Source of the DNA: Microvirga aerophila
GTDB lineage: Bacteria; Pseudomonadota; Alphaproteobacteria; Rhizobiales; Beijerinckiaceae
Assembly (NCBI RefSeq): GCF_003332305.1
Contig: NZ_QOIO01000052.1
Coordinates: 1-40,602 of the forward strand
Reading direction: 5' to 3'
Length of the DNA: 40,602 nt
Shown here: piece by piece, positions 25,595 to 34,558 of the stretch
Numbering within the stretch: position 1 is the stretch's first letter
How the letters are laid out: every line of letters begins with the position of its first letter
Notes under the pieces: model-generated
Told to the model about the DNA's origin: nothing
Database searches by the model: none
Seen by the model: only the letters and a program-made list of their open reading frames with translations
Program-made: the position numbers and the translations under genes

Positions 25595-26914
25595 ATGACT
25601 TCACAAACGCCCCCGGGTTCGTTCGAAGACCTGATCCCGTCCGCCCCCTCCGGCCGCTTCGACGGCGTCCACCGCCCCTACTCCATGGAGGACGTGGCGC
25701 GGCTTCGGGGCTCTGTCACGATCGCCCATACCCTGGCCGAGCGCGGCGCGCAGCGCCTGTGGCAGCTCCTGCAGGAGCGCCCCTATGTGCATTCGCTGGG
25801 CGCCATGACCGGCAACCAGGCCATGCAGATGGCCCGCGCGGGACTCGAAGCCATCTATCTCTCCGGCTGGCAGGTCGCGGCGGATTCGAACGTCGCCGGC
25901 GCCATGTATCCCGACCAGTCGCTCTATCCGGCCAATTCCGGTCCGGAACTCTGCCGCCGCATCAACCGCACCTTCCAGCGCGCCGACCAGATCGAGCATG
26001 CGGAAGGCGGGGCGCAGCGGGACTGGTTCCTGCCCATCGTGGCCGATGCGGAAGCCGGGTTCGGCGGCCCGCTCAACACCTTCGAGATAATGAAGGCCTA
26101 TATCGAGGCCGGCGCGGCGGGCGTGCATTTCGAGGATCAGCTCGCATCCGAGAAGAAGTGCGGCCATCTCGGCGGCAAGGTTCTGATCCCCACCGCAGCC
26201 CATGAGCGCAACCTGATCGCGGCGCGGCTTGCCGCCGACGTGATGGGCACCTCAACCCTCATCATGGCACGCACGGATGCGGAATCCGCCAAGCTCATCA
26301 CGTCGGACGTGGACGAGCGCGACCGGCCCTTCATCGAGCCCGACAGCCGCACGCCGGAAGGGTTCTACCGCCTGAAGGACGGCACCGGCCTCGATCATTG
26401 CATCGCCCGCGGCCTGGCCTATGCGGAGCTGGCGGACCTGTTGTGGTGGGAGACCTCGCATCCGGATCTCGACGATGCCCGCAAGTTCGCCGAAGCCGTC
26501 CACAAGCGCTATCCGGGCAAGATGCTCGCCTATAACTGCTCGCCCTCGTTCAACTGGAAGAAGAAGCTCGACGACGCCACCATCGCCAAGTTCCAGCGCG
26601 AGCTCGGGGCCATGGGGTACAAGTTCCAGTTCGTGACGTTGGCCGGCTTCCATCAGCTCAACTACGGCATGTTTGACCTGGCGAGCGGCTATCGCGACCG
26701 TGGCATGGGCGCCTATTCGGAACTCCAGGTTCGCGAATTCGCCGCAGAAGCCGACGGCTACACGGCGACGCGTCACCAGCGCGAGGTCGGCACCGGCTAC
26801 TTCGACCAGATCTCGGTGGTGATCACCGGCGGCAAGTCGTCCACGACCGCCATGCAGGACTCCACCGAAACCGCTCAGTTCCACTCCGCCACCAAGCTCC
26901 AGGCGGCCGAATAA
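25595..26914 (+). CDS. aceA: Isocitrate lyase
   Basis: Splits isocitrate into glyoxylate and succinate, the first step of the glyoxylate shunt, needed for growth on acetate and other C2 units. The catalytic motif KKCGHLGGK with the active Cys is complete. Substrate and Mg residues are visible in SGWQVAADSN, VADAEAGFGG and YNCSPSFNWKKK. The length of about 440 residues is usual for the bacterial short form. I choose the ATG at 25595, six bases after GGAAG; the ATG at 25589 overlaps the ribosome site. The gene is divergent from its likely regulator and followed by a DUF4170 gene. Malate synthase is not in the window. Confidence 0.95.
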   Translation: MTSQTPPGSFEDLIPSAPSGRFDGVHRPYSMEDVARLRGSVTIAHTLAERGAQRLWQLLQERPYVHSLGAMTGNQAMQMARAGLEAIYLSGWQVAADSNVAGAMYPDQSLYPANSGPELCRRINRTFQRADQIEHAEGGAQRDWFLPIVADAEAGFGGPLNTFEIMKAYIEAGAAGVHFEDQLASEKKCGHLGGKVLIPTAAHERNLIAARLAADVMGTSTLIMARTDAESAKLITSDVDERDRPFIEPDSRTPEGFYRLKDGTGLDHCIARGLAYAELADLLWWETSHPDLDDARKFAEAVHKRYPGKMLAYNCSPSFNWKKKLDDATIAKFQRELGAMGYKFQFVTLAGFHQLNYGMFDLASGYRDRGMGAYSELQVREFAAEADGYTATRHQREVGTGYFDQISVVITGGKSSTTAMQDSTETAQFHSATKLQAAE

Positions 26915-26954
26915 AACATCCTCAGCATCAACCATTCGAGAATGGAGAAATATT

Positions 26955-27158
26955 ATGAATAAGACGCGTTTCTGGGTCGTCGGCGGCGAATACACCTCTT
27001 GCGATTGCGACACCCTGATCAGTGGGACGGAGCGGGTCGTCGGACCCTTCGAGAGCCGCACCGACGCCGAGCAGACCTGGAGGTCCCTCTCCGAGGATCA
27101 CCGGCCGCAGGCTCAGGTGCGCTTCACGATCGCTCACGAGCCGTCCATGGGCGCCTGA
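26955..27158 (+). CDS. DUF4170 domain protein
   Basis: A 67-residue soluble protein starting MNKTRFWVVGGEYTSCDC and ending with a helix and a strand (DAEQTWRSLSEDHRPQAQVR). The FWVVGGEY start, the GPFESRTDAEQTWR block and the length match DUF4170, which is common in Hyphomicrobiales. Role unknown. It lies 40 bases after aceA with its own GGAGA ribosome site, and a hairpin follows, so it is probably cotranscribed with aceA. Genomic proximity suggests a link to C2 metabolism, by context only. Confidence 0.8.
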   Translation: MNKTRFWVVGGEYTSCDCDTLISGTERVVGPFESRTDAEQTWRSLSEDHRPQAQVRFTIAHEPSMGA

Positions 27159-27190
27159 TCGTCGCCCCGCCTTCACCGAGCCTCCAGGTT

Positions 27191-27218
27191 CCGCCCCGTC
27201 GTCCGAAGGACGGGGCGG
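27191..27218 (+). terminator. Strong hairpin after the aceA operon
   Basis: CCGCCCCGTC (27191-27200) and GACGGGGCGG (27209-27218) form a perfect 10-bp stem with an 8-base loop. Only AATT follows, so it is a terminator-like hairpin with a weak T tract. Confidence 0.6.
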
Positions 27219-27341
27219 AATTCATCGTGTCGCACAGATTTTTGATCCCTTTTGGAGGAGTTGACGAGGATTCCCCCTGCCTTACGGCCGCAAGTGTCCT
27301 AGAAATAGCGGAGCAGTGCGCCGTGACCCGAGGGGAAGCCC

Positions 27342-28256
27342 GTGAAAGCCGTTCTGAAATCGTTTGCCGTAGCCCTGGCTCTCGGCCTGACGGCCGTATC
27401 CGCCGCCAAAGCCGACGTGGTCGTCTCCTCCAAGATCGATACGGAAGGCTCTGTGCTCGGCAACATTATCCTGCTGACGCTCAACGCCAACGGCATCAAG
27501 ACCCAGGATCGCATTCAGCTCGGCGCGACCCCCGTCGTCCGCAAGGCCATCACGGCGGGCGAAATCGACATCTACCCGGAATACACCGGCAATGCGGGCT
27601 TCTTCTTCAACAAGGCGGACGACCCACTCTGGAAGGACGCCGCCAAGGGCTACGACGCGGCCAAGAAGCTCGATTACGACGCCAACAAGATCGTCTGGCT
27701 CACCCCGTCGCCCGCCAACAACACCTGGGCCATCGCCCTGCGCAAGGATGTGGCGGAACCGAACAAGCTCGCGACCCTGTCCGATTTCGGCAAGTGGGTG
27801 TCGGGGGGCGGCAAGGTCATCCTCGCGGCCTCGGCCGAATTCGTGAACTCCGCCGCGGCGCTTCCGGCCTTCCAGGCGGCCTATGGGTTCAAGATGAAGC
27901 CGGAGCAGCTCATCGTGCTGTCCGGCGGCGACACGGCGGCCACCATCAAGGCGGCGGCGGAGCAGACCAACGGAGCCAACGCGGCCATGGTCTACGGCAC
28001 CGATGGCGGCATCGCCCCCTCGGGTCTCGTCGTCCTGGCCGACGACAAGGGGGTGCAGCCGGTCTATGCGCCGGCCCCGATCATCCGTGAGCAGGCCCTG
28101 AAGGAGAACCCGAAGATCGCCGAGGTTCTCAAGCCGGTCTTCGAATCTCTCAATCTCACGACCCTTCAGGACCTGAACGCTCGCGTTCAGGTCGGGGGCG
28201 AGGCCGCCAGGGCCGTGGCGACCGACTACCTGAAATCGAAAGGCTTCCTGAAGTGA
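27342..28256 (+). CDS. osmF: Osmoprotectant ABC transporter substrate-binding protein (OsmF/YehZ type)
   Basis: A 304-residue periplasmic binding protein of the glycine betaine/choline (OpuAC) class. The signal peptide is FAVALALGLTAVSAAKA. The conserved start VVVSSKIDTEGSVLGNIIL and the central EIDIYPEYTGNAGFFF are characteristic of OsmF/YehZ. It begins with GTG and has a GAGGGGAAG ribosome site. It is the first gene of a complete yehZ-Y-X-W unit. In enterobacteria this system has low affinity for betaine and may respond to osmotic and stationary-phase stress; the substrate here is not known. Confidence 0.87.
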   Translation: MKAVLKSFAVALALGLTAVSAAKADVVVSSKIDTEGSVLGNIILLTLNANGIKTQDRIQLGATPVVRKAITAGEIDIYPEYTGNAGFFFNKADDPLWKDAAKGYDAAKKLDYDANKIVWLTPSPANNTWAIALRKDVAEPNKLATLSDFGKWVSGGGKVILAASAEFVNSAAALPAFQAAYGFKMKPEQLIVLSGGDTAATIKAAAEQTNGANAAMVYGTDGGIAPSGLVVLADDKGVQPVYAPAPIIREQALKENPKIAEVLKPVFESLNLTTLQDLNARVQVGGEAARAVATDYLKSKGFLK

Positions 28257-28312
28257 CCCGACGCCGGACGCGCCTGTGAGCATCGGCAAATATCCGGGAA
28301 GCTAGACTGGTT

Positions 28313-29512
28313 GTGAACGCGACGTCGTCTTCCACGAGCGCTCCCGGCATGGCGTCACCGCACTGGACCTTATCCCCCGACCGTTTGGGGAGCATGGTGG
28401 CCGTTCTGATCGGCATTGCGTTGTACGCTGCGCCCTTCGTGACCTATCGGGCCAATCGCATCGCCGCGGGCGCGGCGCGCTCGATCTTCGAGGCTCTGCC
28501 GCCGACCACGGCCTTCGTCCTGGTGGGCGCCGCGCTGTCCGTCGCGATCGTTGCCATATTCGTGCGCCGCTCCATCGTCCGCTTGGCGGCCGCGTCGTTG
28601 GGGCTTGTGGTCATCGCGCCCTGTGTGGGTTTGTCGGCTGGCTTCGTCACGCCGGCTGGAAACACTTTCGCGCGGGTTTCTCCGGCCCTCGGCTTCTGGC
28701 TTCTCGGCCTTGCGTTTAGCCTCCTCGTCGCCGATGCGCTCACCCGGTTGCGGCTGGGGCCCTGGGCGCGGCTGGGAGCGCTCTCGATCGCGGCTGCCGC
28801 GATGGCCCTGCTGCTATTCTCCGGAGCCTGGGACGGGCTGTCGATCCTGAAGGAATACGCGACCCGCGCGGACAGCTTCTGGAGCGAGGCGCGTCGGCAT
28901 GTGCTTCTGGCCATCGGATCCCTTGCGGCGGCCGTCGCGGTCGGATTGCCATTGGGTGTCCTGTGTCACCGTGCCCCGCGTCTGCGCGCCGCCATCCTTC
29001 AGGTTCTCAACGTCATCCAGACGATCCCGAGCATTGCCCTGTTCGGAATCCTGATGGTTCCCCTGGGCTATCTGGCGGCTTTTCCCCTGGCGGCGGCCCT
29101 CGGGATCCACGGCATCGGGGCTGCGCCCGCTTTCGTGGCGCTTTTTCTTTATTCCCTTCTGCCTGTCGTGGCGAACACCGTGGTGGGCCTCGATCATGTG
29201 CCGGCCACCGTCGTCGATGCGGCCCGTGGCATGGGGCTTTCCAACCGCCAGCGCCTGTTCGACGTGGAACTGCCCTTGGCGCTTCCGGTCATCCTGGCAG
29301 GCATTCGTATCGTGCTGGTGCAGAATCTCGGACTTGCCACCGTGGCGGCGCTGATCGGCGGAGGGGGCTTCGGCACCTTCGTGTTCCAGGGCATAGGGCA
29401 GACGGCGATCGACCTTGTGCTCCTGGGCGCAATTCCCACGGTCGCCCTGTCCTTTGCGGCGGCCGTGATCCTCGATGCCGCCATCGAGCTTTCGAACGGG
29501 ACCTCGCAATGA
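28313..29512 (+). CDS. yehY: Osmoprotectant ABC transporter permease YehY
   Basis: A 399-residue permease, long because about 190 N-terminal residues with several extra helices precede the usual permease core, as in E. coli YehY. The core carries the ATPase-docking EAA loop VVDAARGMGLSNRQRLFDVE followed by LPLALPVILAGIR. It forms the channel together with YehW, whose docking loop is very similar. The GTG at 28313 is the longest sensible start; the ATG at 28349 is an alternative. It lies 56 bases after osmF and overlaps the ATPase gene by four bases. Confidence 0.87.
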   Translation: MNATSSSTSAPGMASPHWTLSPDRLGSMVAVLIGIALYAAPFVTYRANRIAAGAARSIFEALPPTTAFVLVGAALSVAIVAIFVRRSIVRLAAASLGLVVIAPCVGLSAGFVTPAGNTFARVSPALGFWLLGLAFSLLVADALTRLRLGPWARLGALSIAAAAMALLLFSGAWDGLSILKEYATRADSFWSEARRHVLLAIGSLAAAVAVGLPLGVLCHRAPRLRAAILQVLNVIQTIPSIALFGILMVPLGYLAAFPLAAALGIHGIGAAPAFVALFLYSLLPVVANTVVGLDHVPATVVDAARGMGLSNRQRLFDVELPLALPVILAGIRIVLVQNLGLATVAALIGGGGFGTFVFQGIGQTAIDLVLLGAIPTVALSFAAAVILDAAIELSNGTSQ

Positions 29513-30444
29513 TCGAGATCGAGCGTCTCACCAAGCGCTATGGCGACACCACCGTGGTCGACGATGTCTCGTTCGGCGTGGAGGAGGGCACGATCACGGT
29601 CGTGGTCGGCACGTCGGGCGCCGGCAAGTCCACCCTTCTGCGCATGATCAACAGGCTGGTCGAGCCCACATCCGGCCGTGTCCTCATCGACGGCCAGGAC
29701 ACCCGCTCCATCCCGGAGGATGATCTGCGGCACCGGATCGGCTACGTCATCCAGGGCTACGGCCTCTTCCCGCACCGGACGGTGGCGCAGAACATCGCCA
29801 CCGTGCCGCGTCTGCTCGGTTGGGACAGGAAGAGGATCGCCGACCGGATCGAGGAACTGCTCGATCTCTACCAGCTCGATCCGGCCGAGTTCGCAACGAA
29901 GTTTCCGCACGAATTGTCCGGCGGGCAGCAGCAGCGGGTGGGCGTCGCACGGGCGCTTGCGGCGCGGCCGGAGCTTCTCTTGATGGACGAGCCCTTCGGA
30001 GCTCTCGATCCGGTGATCAGGGCCAAGGCGCAGGATGATCTCCTGGCGATCCAGCGCCGCCTGCGCGCCACGATCGTGCTGGTAACCCACGACATGGAGG
30101 AAGCCTTCCATCTGGGGGATCGCATCGCCGTCATGGATCAGGCCCGCCTGATCCAGTATGGGCCGCCGGCCGAACTGCTCACCCGTCCGGCCGAGGCTTT
30201 CGTCGAGCGTCTCGTCGGCACCGCGGACAGGCCCTTCCGGCTGTTGTCCCTGGCCAAGGTCGAGGATGCGCTGGAGCCGGGCCTCGCGGAGGGCGAACCG
30301 GTCGCGGCCTCCGGCACCCTCTATGAGGCGTTGTCCCGGCTGATGTGGTGCGGCCGCCAGGATCTGCCGGTGGCAGACGGGACCGGCTCCGTCATCGGCC
30401 GGGTCAGCATCACGGGTATTCTGGCCTATGGGCGCAGCGCATGA
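29509..30444 (+). CDS. yehX: Osmoprotectant ABC transporter ATP-binding protein YehX
   Basis: A 311-residue ATPase of the proline/glycine betaine (OpuCA) type. All motifs are canonical: Walker A GTSGAGKST, Q loop YVIQGYG, signature LSGGQQQRVGVARAL, Walker B LLLMDEPFGALD and switch VTHDMEEA. After the ATPase core about 70 residues contain one CBS-like repeat (TLYEALSRLMWCGRQDLPVA); in related transporters tandem CBS domains sense ionic strength, and here only one half is apparent. The ATG overlaps the yehY stop, and the stop overlaps the yehW start, so translation is coupled. Confidence 0.9.
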   Translation: MIEIERLTKRYGDTTVVDDVSFGVEEGTITVVVGTSGAGKSTLLRMINRLVEPTSGRVLIDGQDTRSIPEDDLRHRIGYVIQGYGLFPHRTVAQNIATVPRLLGWDRKRIADRIEELLDLYQLDPAEFATKFPHELSGGQQQRVGVARALAARPELLLMDEPFGALDPVIRAKAQDDLLAIQRRLRATIVLVTHDMEEAFHLGDRIAVMDQARLIQYGPPAELLTRPAEAFVERLVGTADRPFRLLSLAKVEDALEPGLAEGEPVAASGTLYEALSRLMWCGRQDLPVADGTGSVIGRVSITGILAYGRSA

Positions 30445-31193
30445 GCCGCCGCGCCGTGATGATCCGCTTGACGGCCCTGATCATGCTCCTGGCCTTCATC
30501 TCGGCCCCGAACCTCTTTGCGCCGGTTTTCGAGCCCCTGACCACGAACAACGCTCCGGCGATCTATAACCAGGGAAACCTCCTGTTCCTGACCATGGCCC
30601 ACCTGGGCACCGTCTTCAGCGCTGCGCTCGCCAGCACGCTTGTCGCCGTCCTCTTGGGCGTTCTCGTCACGCGGCCTTCTGGAGTTGAATTCCTTCCCCT
30701 GTCCCGCAGCCTTGTGAGCATCGGCCAGACGTTCCCGCCGGTCGCCGTTCTGGCCATTGCCGTGCCGCTCGTCGGGTTCGGCGAGAAACCAACGCTGATC
30801 GCGCTATTCCTCTACGGCCTCCTGCCGATCTTCGAGAACACTCTCACGGGCCTCACACAGGTCTCTCCCCTGACCCTGGATGCCGCCAAGGGCATGGGCA
30901 TGGGGCCCACAAGGCGGCTCTACGAGGTGGAGCTGCCCCTGGCGCTCCCTGTCATCCTGGCCGGAATCCGCCTGTCGGTGGTGATCAATCTTGGGACGGC
31001 CACGATCGGATCGACGGTGGCCGCTAAGGGACTGGGCGAGGTGATCATCGCCGGCCTGCAGTCGAACAATACAGCGTTCATCCTGCAAGGCGGCCTCGTG
31101 GTGGCGCTGCTGGCGGTTCTGATTCACGACGGATTGATGATGTTCGAGCGGCTGCTCGTCCGGCGACTCGGTCTCGGGCCCGCCGCGGCCTGA
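30441..31193 (+). CDS. yehW: Osmoprotectant ABC transporter permease YehW
   Basis: A 250-residue permease with an N-terminal helix (RLTALIMLLAFISAPNLF) and five further helices. The docking loop TLDAAKGMGMGPTRRLYEVE followed by LPLALPVILAGIR is nearly the same as in YehY, so both subunits present matching surfaces to the YehX dimer. A conserved NAPAIYNQGNLLFLTMAHL segment follows the first helix, as in the family. The ATG overlaps the ATPase stop. It ends the four-gene unit; a small palindrome lies 35 bases downstream. Confidence 0.88.
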   Translation: MSRRAVMIRLTALIMLLAFISAPNLFAPVFEPLTTNNAPAIYNQGNLLFLTMAHLGTVFSAALASTLVAVLLGVLVTRPSGVEFLPLSRSLVSIGQTFPPVAVLAIAVPLVGFGEKPTLIALFLYGLLPIFENTLTGLTQVSPLTLDAAKGMGMGPTRRLYEVELPLALPVILAGIRLSVVINLGTATIGSTVAAKGLGEVIIAGLQSNNTAFILQGGLVVALLAVLIHDGLMMFERLLVRRLGLGPAAA

Positions 31194-31227
31194 CCAATCC
31201 GAATTCAACTTAAAGTGATCTTCTGGG

Positions 31228-31246
31228 GCCCAAATGCCCTTTGGGC
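31228..31246. repeat. Palindrome with two alternative pairings
   Basis: GCCCAAA (31228-31234) and TTTGGGC (31240-31246) form a 7-bp stem around TGCCC. The inner ATGCCC and GGGCAT can instead pair around TTT. It lies between yehW and the heme oxygenase gene and may terminate one unit or control the next. Confidence 0.4.
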
Positions 31247-31299
31247 ATCCGAGGGGATCTGTACGAGTAAGCCGTATTTGCCTATGGTCCGCCGCCTGC

Positions 31300-31866
31300 A
31301 TGACACTGCTTGAACGCCTGAAGATTGAAACACGCCCAGCCCACGACAGAATCGAGAGAGCCATCGATCTCGAGCGGCGAATCGCGTCCCGGGACCGCTA
31401 CAGGCAATTGCTGATCCGGTTTTACGGGTTTCACAGCGCCTGGGAAGATGTCGCCATGGCCAAGGCGCCGGACCCCGAATTCTTTCAAAGGCGATGCAAG
31501 GCGCCCCTCTTGGTCAAGGATCTTCAGGCTCTTGGATTGCAGTCCACCGATATCGAACGCCTTCCTGCCTGCCATCCCCTCATGCCCCTGGGAGCGCCGG
31601 AGGCAGTGCTCGGGAGCATGTACGTGGTGGAGGGCTCCACCCTCGGGGGGGCCATCATCGCACGGGACGTGGAGCGGAGTCTGGGCCTGACGGCCGAGAC
31701 AGGATGCGCCTATTTCCGAAGCTATGGACGTGATATCGGCCCCATGTGGAAATCTTTCGGCGCGATGCTCCTGGCGGCCTCGTCGCCCGAGACGGACGAC
31801 CTCATCATTGAGGCGGCGAGCCAGACCTTCAATGTCATGCATGACTGGCTGTGCGGGGAATCATGA
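31300..31866 (+). CDS. bphO: Bacteriophytochrome-linked heme oxygenase
   Basis: A 188-residue biliverdin-forming heme oxygenase that opens heme to supply the chromophore for the phytochrome encoded next. The proximal heme ligand is the His in ETRPAHDRIERAID near residue 16. The distal helix with its glycine-rich kink is visible as SMYVVEGSTLGGAIIARDV. I choose the ATG at 31300 (MTLLERLKIETRPAHDRIE), which gives the family N terminus; no strong ribosome site is seen. The stop overlaps the bphP start by four bases, giving a fixed coupling of chromophore synthesis and apoprotein. Confidence 0.9.
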   Translation: MTLLERLKIETRPAHDRIERAIDLERRIASRDRYRQLLIRFYGFHSAWEDVAMAKAPDPEFFQRRCKAPLLVKDLQALGLQSTDIERLPACHPLMPLGAPEAVLGSMYVVEGSTLGGAIIARDVERSLGLTAETGCAYFRSYGRDIGPMWKSFGAMLLAASSPETDDLIIEAASQTFNVMHDWLCGES

Positions 31867-34103
31867 ACGCTGGGACGACCATGCCTGATCTTGATCTGAC
31901 CGCGTGCGAGCAGGAGCTGATCCATATTCCGGGCAGCATTCAGCCCCACGGTTTCCTGCTCTCCATCCGGTTGCCGGACACGGCCGTGATCCATGCCAGC
32001 GCCAACGCGGCCTCGATCCTGGGTCTCGAGCCGGATGCGGTTCTGGGGCGCACCCTCATGGAGGTGCTGCCCGAACTGGCGGCGGATCTCGACGCGGATC
32101 TGCGCGACATGAATCCCAAGGGGGGCAGCCACTACCTGCGAACCGTGGCGCTGGACAGGAGCACCGGGCGCCGCAGCTTCGACGTCGCGGTTCATCGCTC
32201 GGGCGGATACGCGGTTCTCGAGCTGGAAGAGGTGAACGGCGCGGCGGCAAGCCTCGATGCGCTCAATCCGAACCTTCGCCAGTTCGTAGAGCAGTTGGGC
32301 GGGACATCCACCACCGAGTCCCTTTGCCGGCTCGCCGCAGCGGATGTGCGCCGGCTGACGGGTTTCGACCGCGTTCTCGTCTACCGCTTCGATGAGAATT
32401 GGAACGGCACCGTCATCGCCGAGGATCGCAACGAGAACCTGCCGTCCTATCTAGATTTGCGCTTCCCGGCCTCGGACATTCCGGCCCAGGCGCGCGAGCT
32501 TTATCGCCGCAATCGATTGCGCATCATTCCAAATGCCGACTACATCCCGGTCCCGATCCAATCGCATGATCCGGCTCCGCTCGATCTCAGCGACTCGCTG
32601 CTGCGCAGCGTGTCTCCCGTTCACCTGGAATACATGCGCAATATGGGCACCATGGCGTCCATGTCGATTTCCATTCTGCGCGACGGTGAGCTCTGGGGTC
32701 TGATCTCCTGTCACAGCAAGGAGCCGCGAAGGGTTCCCCTGCAGGTGCGCAATGCCTGCGATTTCCTCACTCAGATCTTCTCCCTGCAGCTCGAAGCGCG
32801 GGAGAACACGGCACTGGCCGAGAAGCGCATCCGCCTTCGCTCGGTGCAGGCGCGGCTTTTGGGCTACATGGCCGCCGAGGAGTTCTTCATCGACGGGCTG
32901 GTGAACCATCCGGCGGAGTTGATGCATCTGGTAGGGGCCGAAGGCGTCGCCATCGTGTCCGGCGATTTTTGCTGGATTCTCGGCCAAACTCCCTCGGAAC
33001 AGCATATCAGAAAGCTGGCCGCATGGTTGTCCCAGCATCACCCCGAGGATCTGTTTGCAACCGATGCCCTGTCGGCGCTCTATCCCGACGCTAGGGACTA
33101 CATCGACCGCGCAAGCGGCCTGCTCTCCATCTCCATCTCGAAGGTGCGCGCGAGCTACGTGATCTGGTTTCGGCCTGAGGTGGTGCAGACGGTCAAATGG
33201 GGCGGGGATCCGAGCAAGTCGGTGCGGGCCGAGGCGGGCGCCCCGCGTCTTCACCCGCGCCGCTCCTTCGAGATCTGGAAGGAGACGGTGCTGGGACGCT
33301 CCCTGCCATGGGACGTGAGCGAGATCGAGGCCGCGGGGGAACTGCGGAATGCGGCCGTGGGCATCGTCCTTCGCCGCGCCGAGGAGCTCGCCGCTCTGTC
33401 GGACGAGCTCCGGCGAAGCAATAAGGAGCTGGAGGCGTTCTCCTACTCCGTGTCGCATGATCTGCGCGCGCCGTTCCGCCATATCGTCGGCTATTCGGAA
33501 TTGCTGAAGAAGCACGAAGGCAGCACCCTGTCCGAGCGGGGACTGCGCTATGTGGACACCATCATCGAATCGGCCCTAACGGCCGGGACGCTTGTCGACA
33601 ATCTTCTGAGCTTCTCCCAGATGGGCCGCACGACCCTGAAGCCCAGGCTTTTCGATGCATCGCAAATGGTCCGCGAGGTCAAGCACTCGCTTGCCATGGA
33701 GATCGGGGATCGCAAGGTCCGCTGGAACATCGCGGATCTGCCGGCCGCGACCGCAGACCCCCTCCTGATTCGCCTCGTCTTCGAGAACCTCATGTCGAAC
33801 GCGGTGAAATACACACGTCCGCGGGACGAGGCTCGGATCGATGTGGGCTCTTATCGGAAAAACGGCGAAATCGTCTTCTTCGTGCGAGACAATGGCGTCG
33901 GCTTCGACATGACCTACGTTGATAAGCTGTTCGGCGTGTTCCAACGCCTGCACCGTATGGAAGATTTCGAAGGCACGGGAATCGGCCTGGCCAATGTTCG
34001 CCGCATTGTCGAGCGACATGGCGGGCGGACCTGGGCCGAGGGCGCGATCGACAAGGGCGCAACCTTCTCATTTTCTCTGCCTGACATCGAAGGAGCGGCG
34101 TGA
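31863..34103 (+). CDS. bphP: Bacteriophytochrome sensor histidine kinase
   Basis: A 746-residue red/far-red photoreceptor kinase. The biliverdin-binding Cys is at residue 15 (LDLTACEQELIHIPG), before the PAS domain. The GAF domain (about 145-310) has the PASDIPAQARELYRRN and SPVHLEYMRNMGTMASMSIS motifs. The PHY domain (about 325-510) carries the tongue motifs VKWGGDP and PRRSFEIWKE. The kinase has the H box SYSVSHDLRAPFRHIVGYS, N box FENLMSNAVKYTR and G boxes RDNGVGFDM and GTGIGLANV, all intact. Where many phytochromes have two adjacent histidines (CHH) this one has CHS. The ATG at 31863 overlaps the heme oxygenase stop; an ATG at 31851 would add four residues. Confidence 0.93.
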   Translation: MNAGTTMPDLDLTACEQELIHIPGSIQPHGFLLSIRLPDTAVIHASANAASILGLEPDAVLGRTLMEVLPELAADLDADLRDMNPKGGSHYLRTVALDRSTGRRSFDVAVHRSGGYAVLELEEVNGAAASLDALNPNLRQFVEQLGGTSTTESLCRLAAADVRRLTGFDRVLVYRFDENWNGTVIAEDRNENLPSYLDLRFPASDIPAQARELYRRNRLRIIPNADYIPVPIQSHDPAPLDLSDSLLRSVSPVHLEYMRNMGTMASMSISILRDGELWGLISCHSKEPRRVPLQVRNACDFLTQIFSLQLEARENTALAEKRIRLRSVQARLLGYMAAEEFFIDGLVNHPAELMHLVGAEGVAIVSGDFCWILGQTPSEQHIRKLAAWLSQHHPEDLFATDALSALYPDARDYIDRASGLLSISISKVRASYVIWFRPEVVQTVKWGGDPSKSVRAEAGAPRLHPRRSFEIWKETVLGRSLPWDVSEIEAAGELRNAAVGIVLRRAEELAALSDELRRSNKELEAFSYSVSHDLRAPFRHIVGYSELLKKHEGSTLSERGLRYVDTIIESALTAGTLVDNLLSFSQMGRTTLKPRLFDASQMVREVKHSLAMEIGDRKVRWNIADLPAATADPLLIRLVFENLMSNAVKYTRPRDEARIDVGSYRKNGEIVFFVRDNGVGFDMTYVDKLFGVFQRLHRMEDFEGTGIGLANVRRIVERHGGRTWAEGAIDKGATFSFSLPDIEGAA

Positions 34104-34553
34104 ATGCCGGAACTGAAACCGATCCTCCTAGTCGAGGACAACCCGAAGGATATCGAGCTGACGCTGGCGGCCCTGGAGCAGAGCCAGCTTGCCAACGAGG
34201 TCGTGGTGGTGCGCGACGGCGCCGAAGCACTCGACTTCCTATACCGACGCGGCGAGCATGCGAGCCGCAATACAAGCGACCCGGCGGTGGTGCTGCTCGA
34301 CCTCAAATTGCCGAAAGTCGATGGTCTCGAGGTGCTGGAAAAGGTCAAAGCGGACGCTATCTTGCGCCACACGCCCGTGGTCATGCTCACCTCCTCCCGG
34401 GAGGAGAGCGACGTGGTGCGAAGCTATGAGCTTGGCGTCAATGCCTTCGTGGTGAAGCCTGTGGGCTTCCGGGAGTTCTTCGACGCCATCCAGGACCTCG
34501 GCGTGTTCTGGGCTATCCTGAACGAGCCACCTCCGAGAAATGGCGGACAGTAA
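34104..34553 (+). CDS. Response regulator of the bacteriophytochrome
   Basis: A 149-residue single-domain receiver of the Rcp1/BphR type that follows the phytochrome gene directly (ATG right after its stop). The acidic pair is LLVEDNPKD, the phosphoacceptor Asp is in VVLLDLKLPKVDG, the Thr/Ser is in VMLTSSREES and the Lys is in AFVVKPVGF. The DFLYRRGEHA insertion after helix 2 is typical of receivers partnered with phytochrome kinases. There is no output domain, so signal must pass on by protein contact or phosphotransfer, possibly to the next gene product. Confidence 0.92.
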   Translation: MPELKPILLVEDNPKDIELTLAALEQSQLANEVVVVRDGAEALDFLYRRGEHASRNTSDPAVVLLDLKLPKVDGLEVLEKVKADAILRHTPVVMLTSSREESDVVRSYELGVNAFVVKPVGFREFFDAIQDLGVFWAILNEPPPRNGGQ

Positions 34554-34558
34554 CCTGT

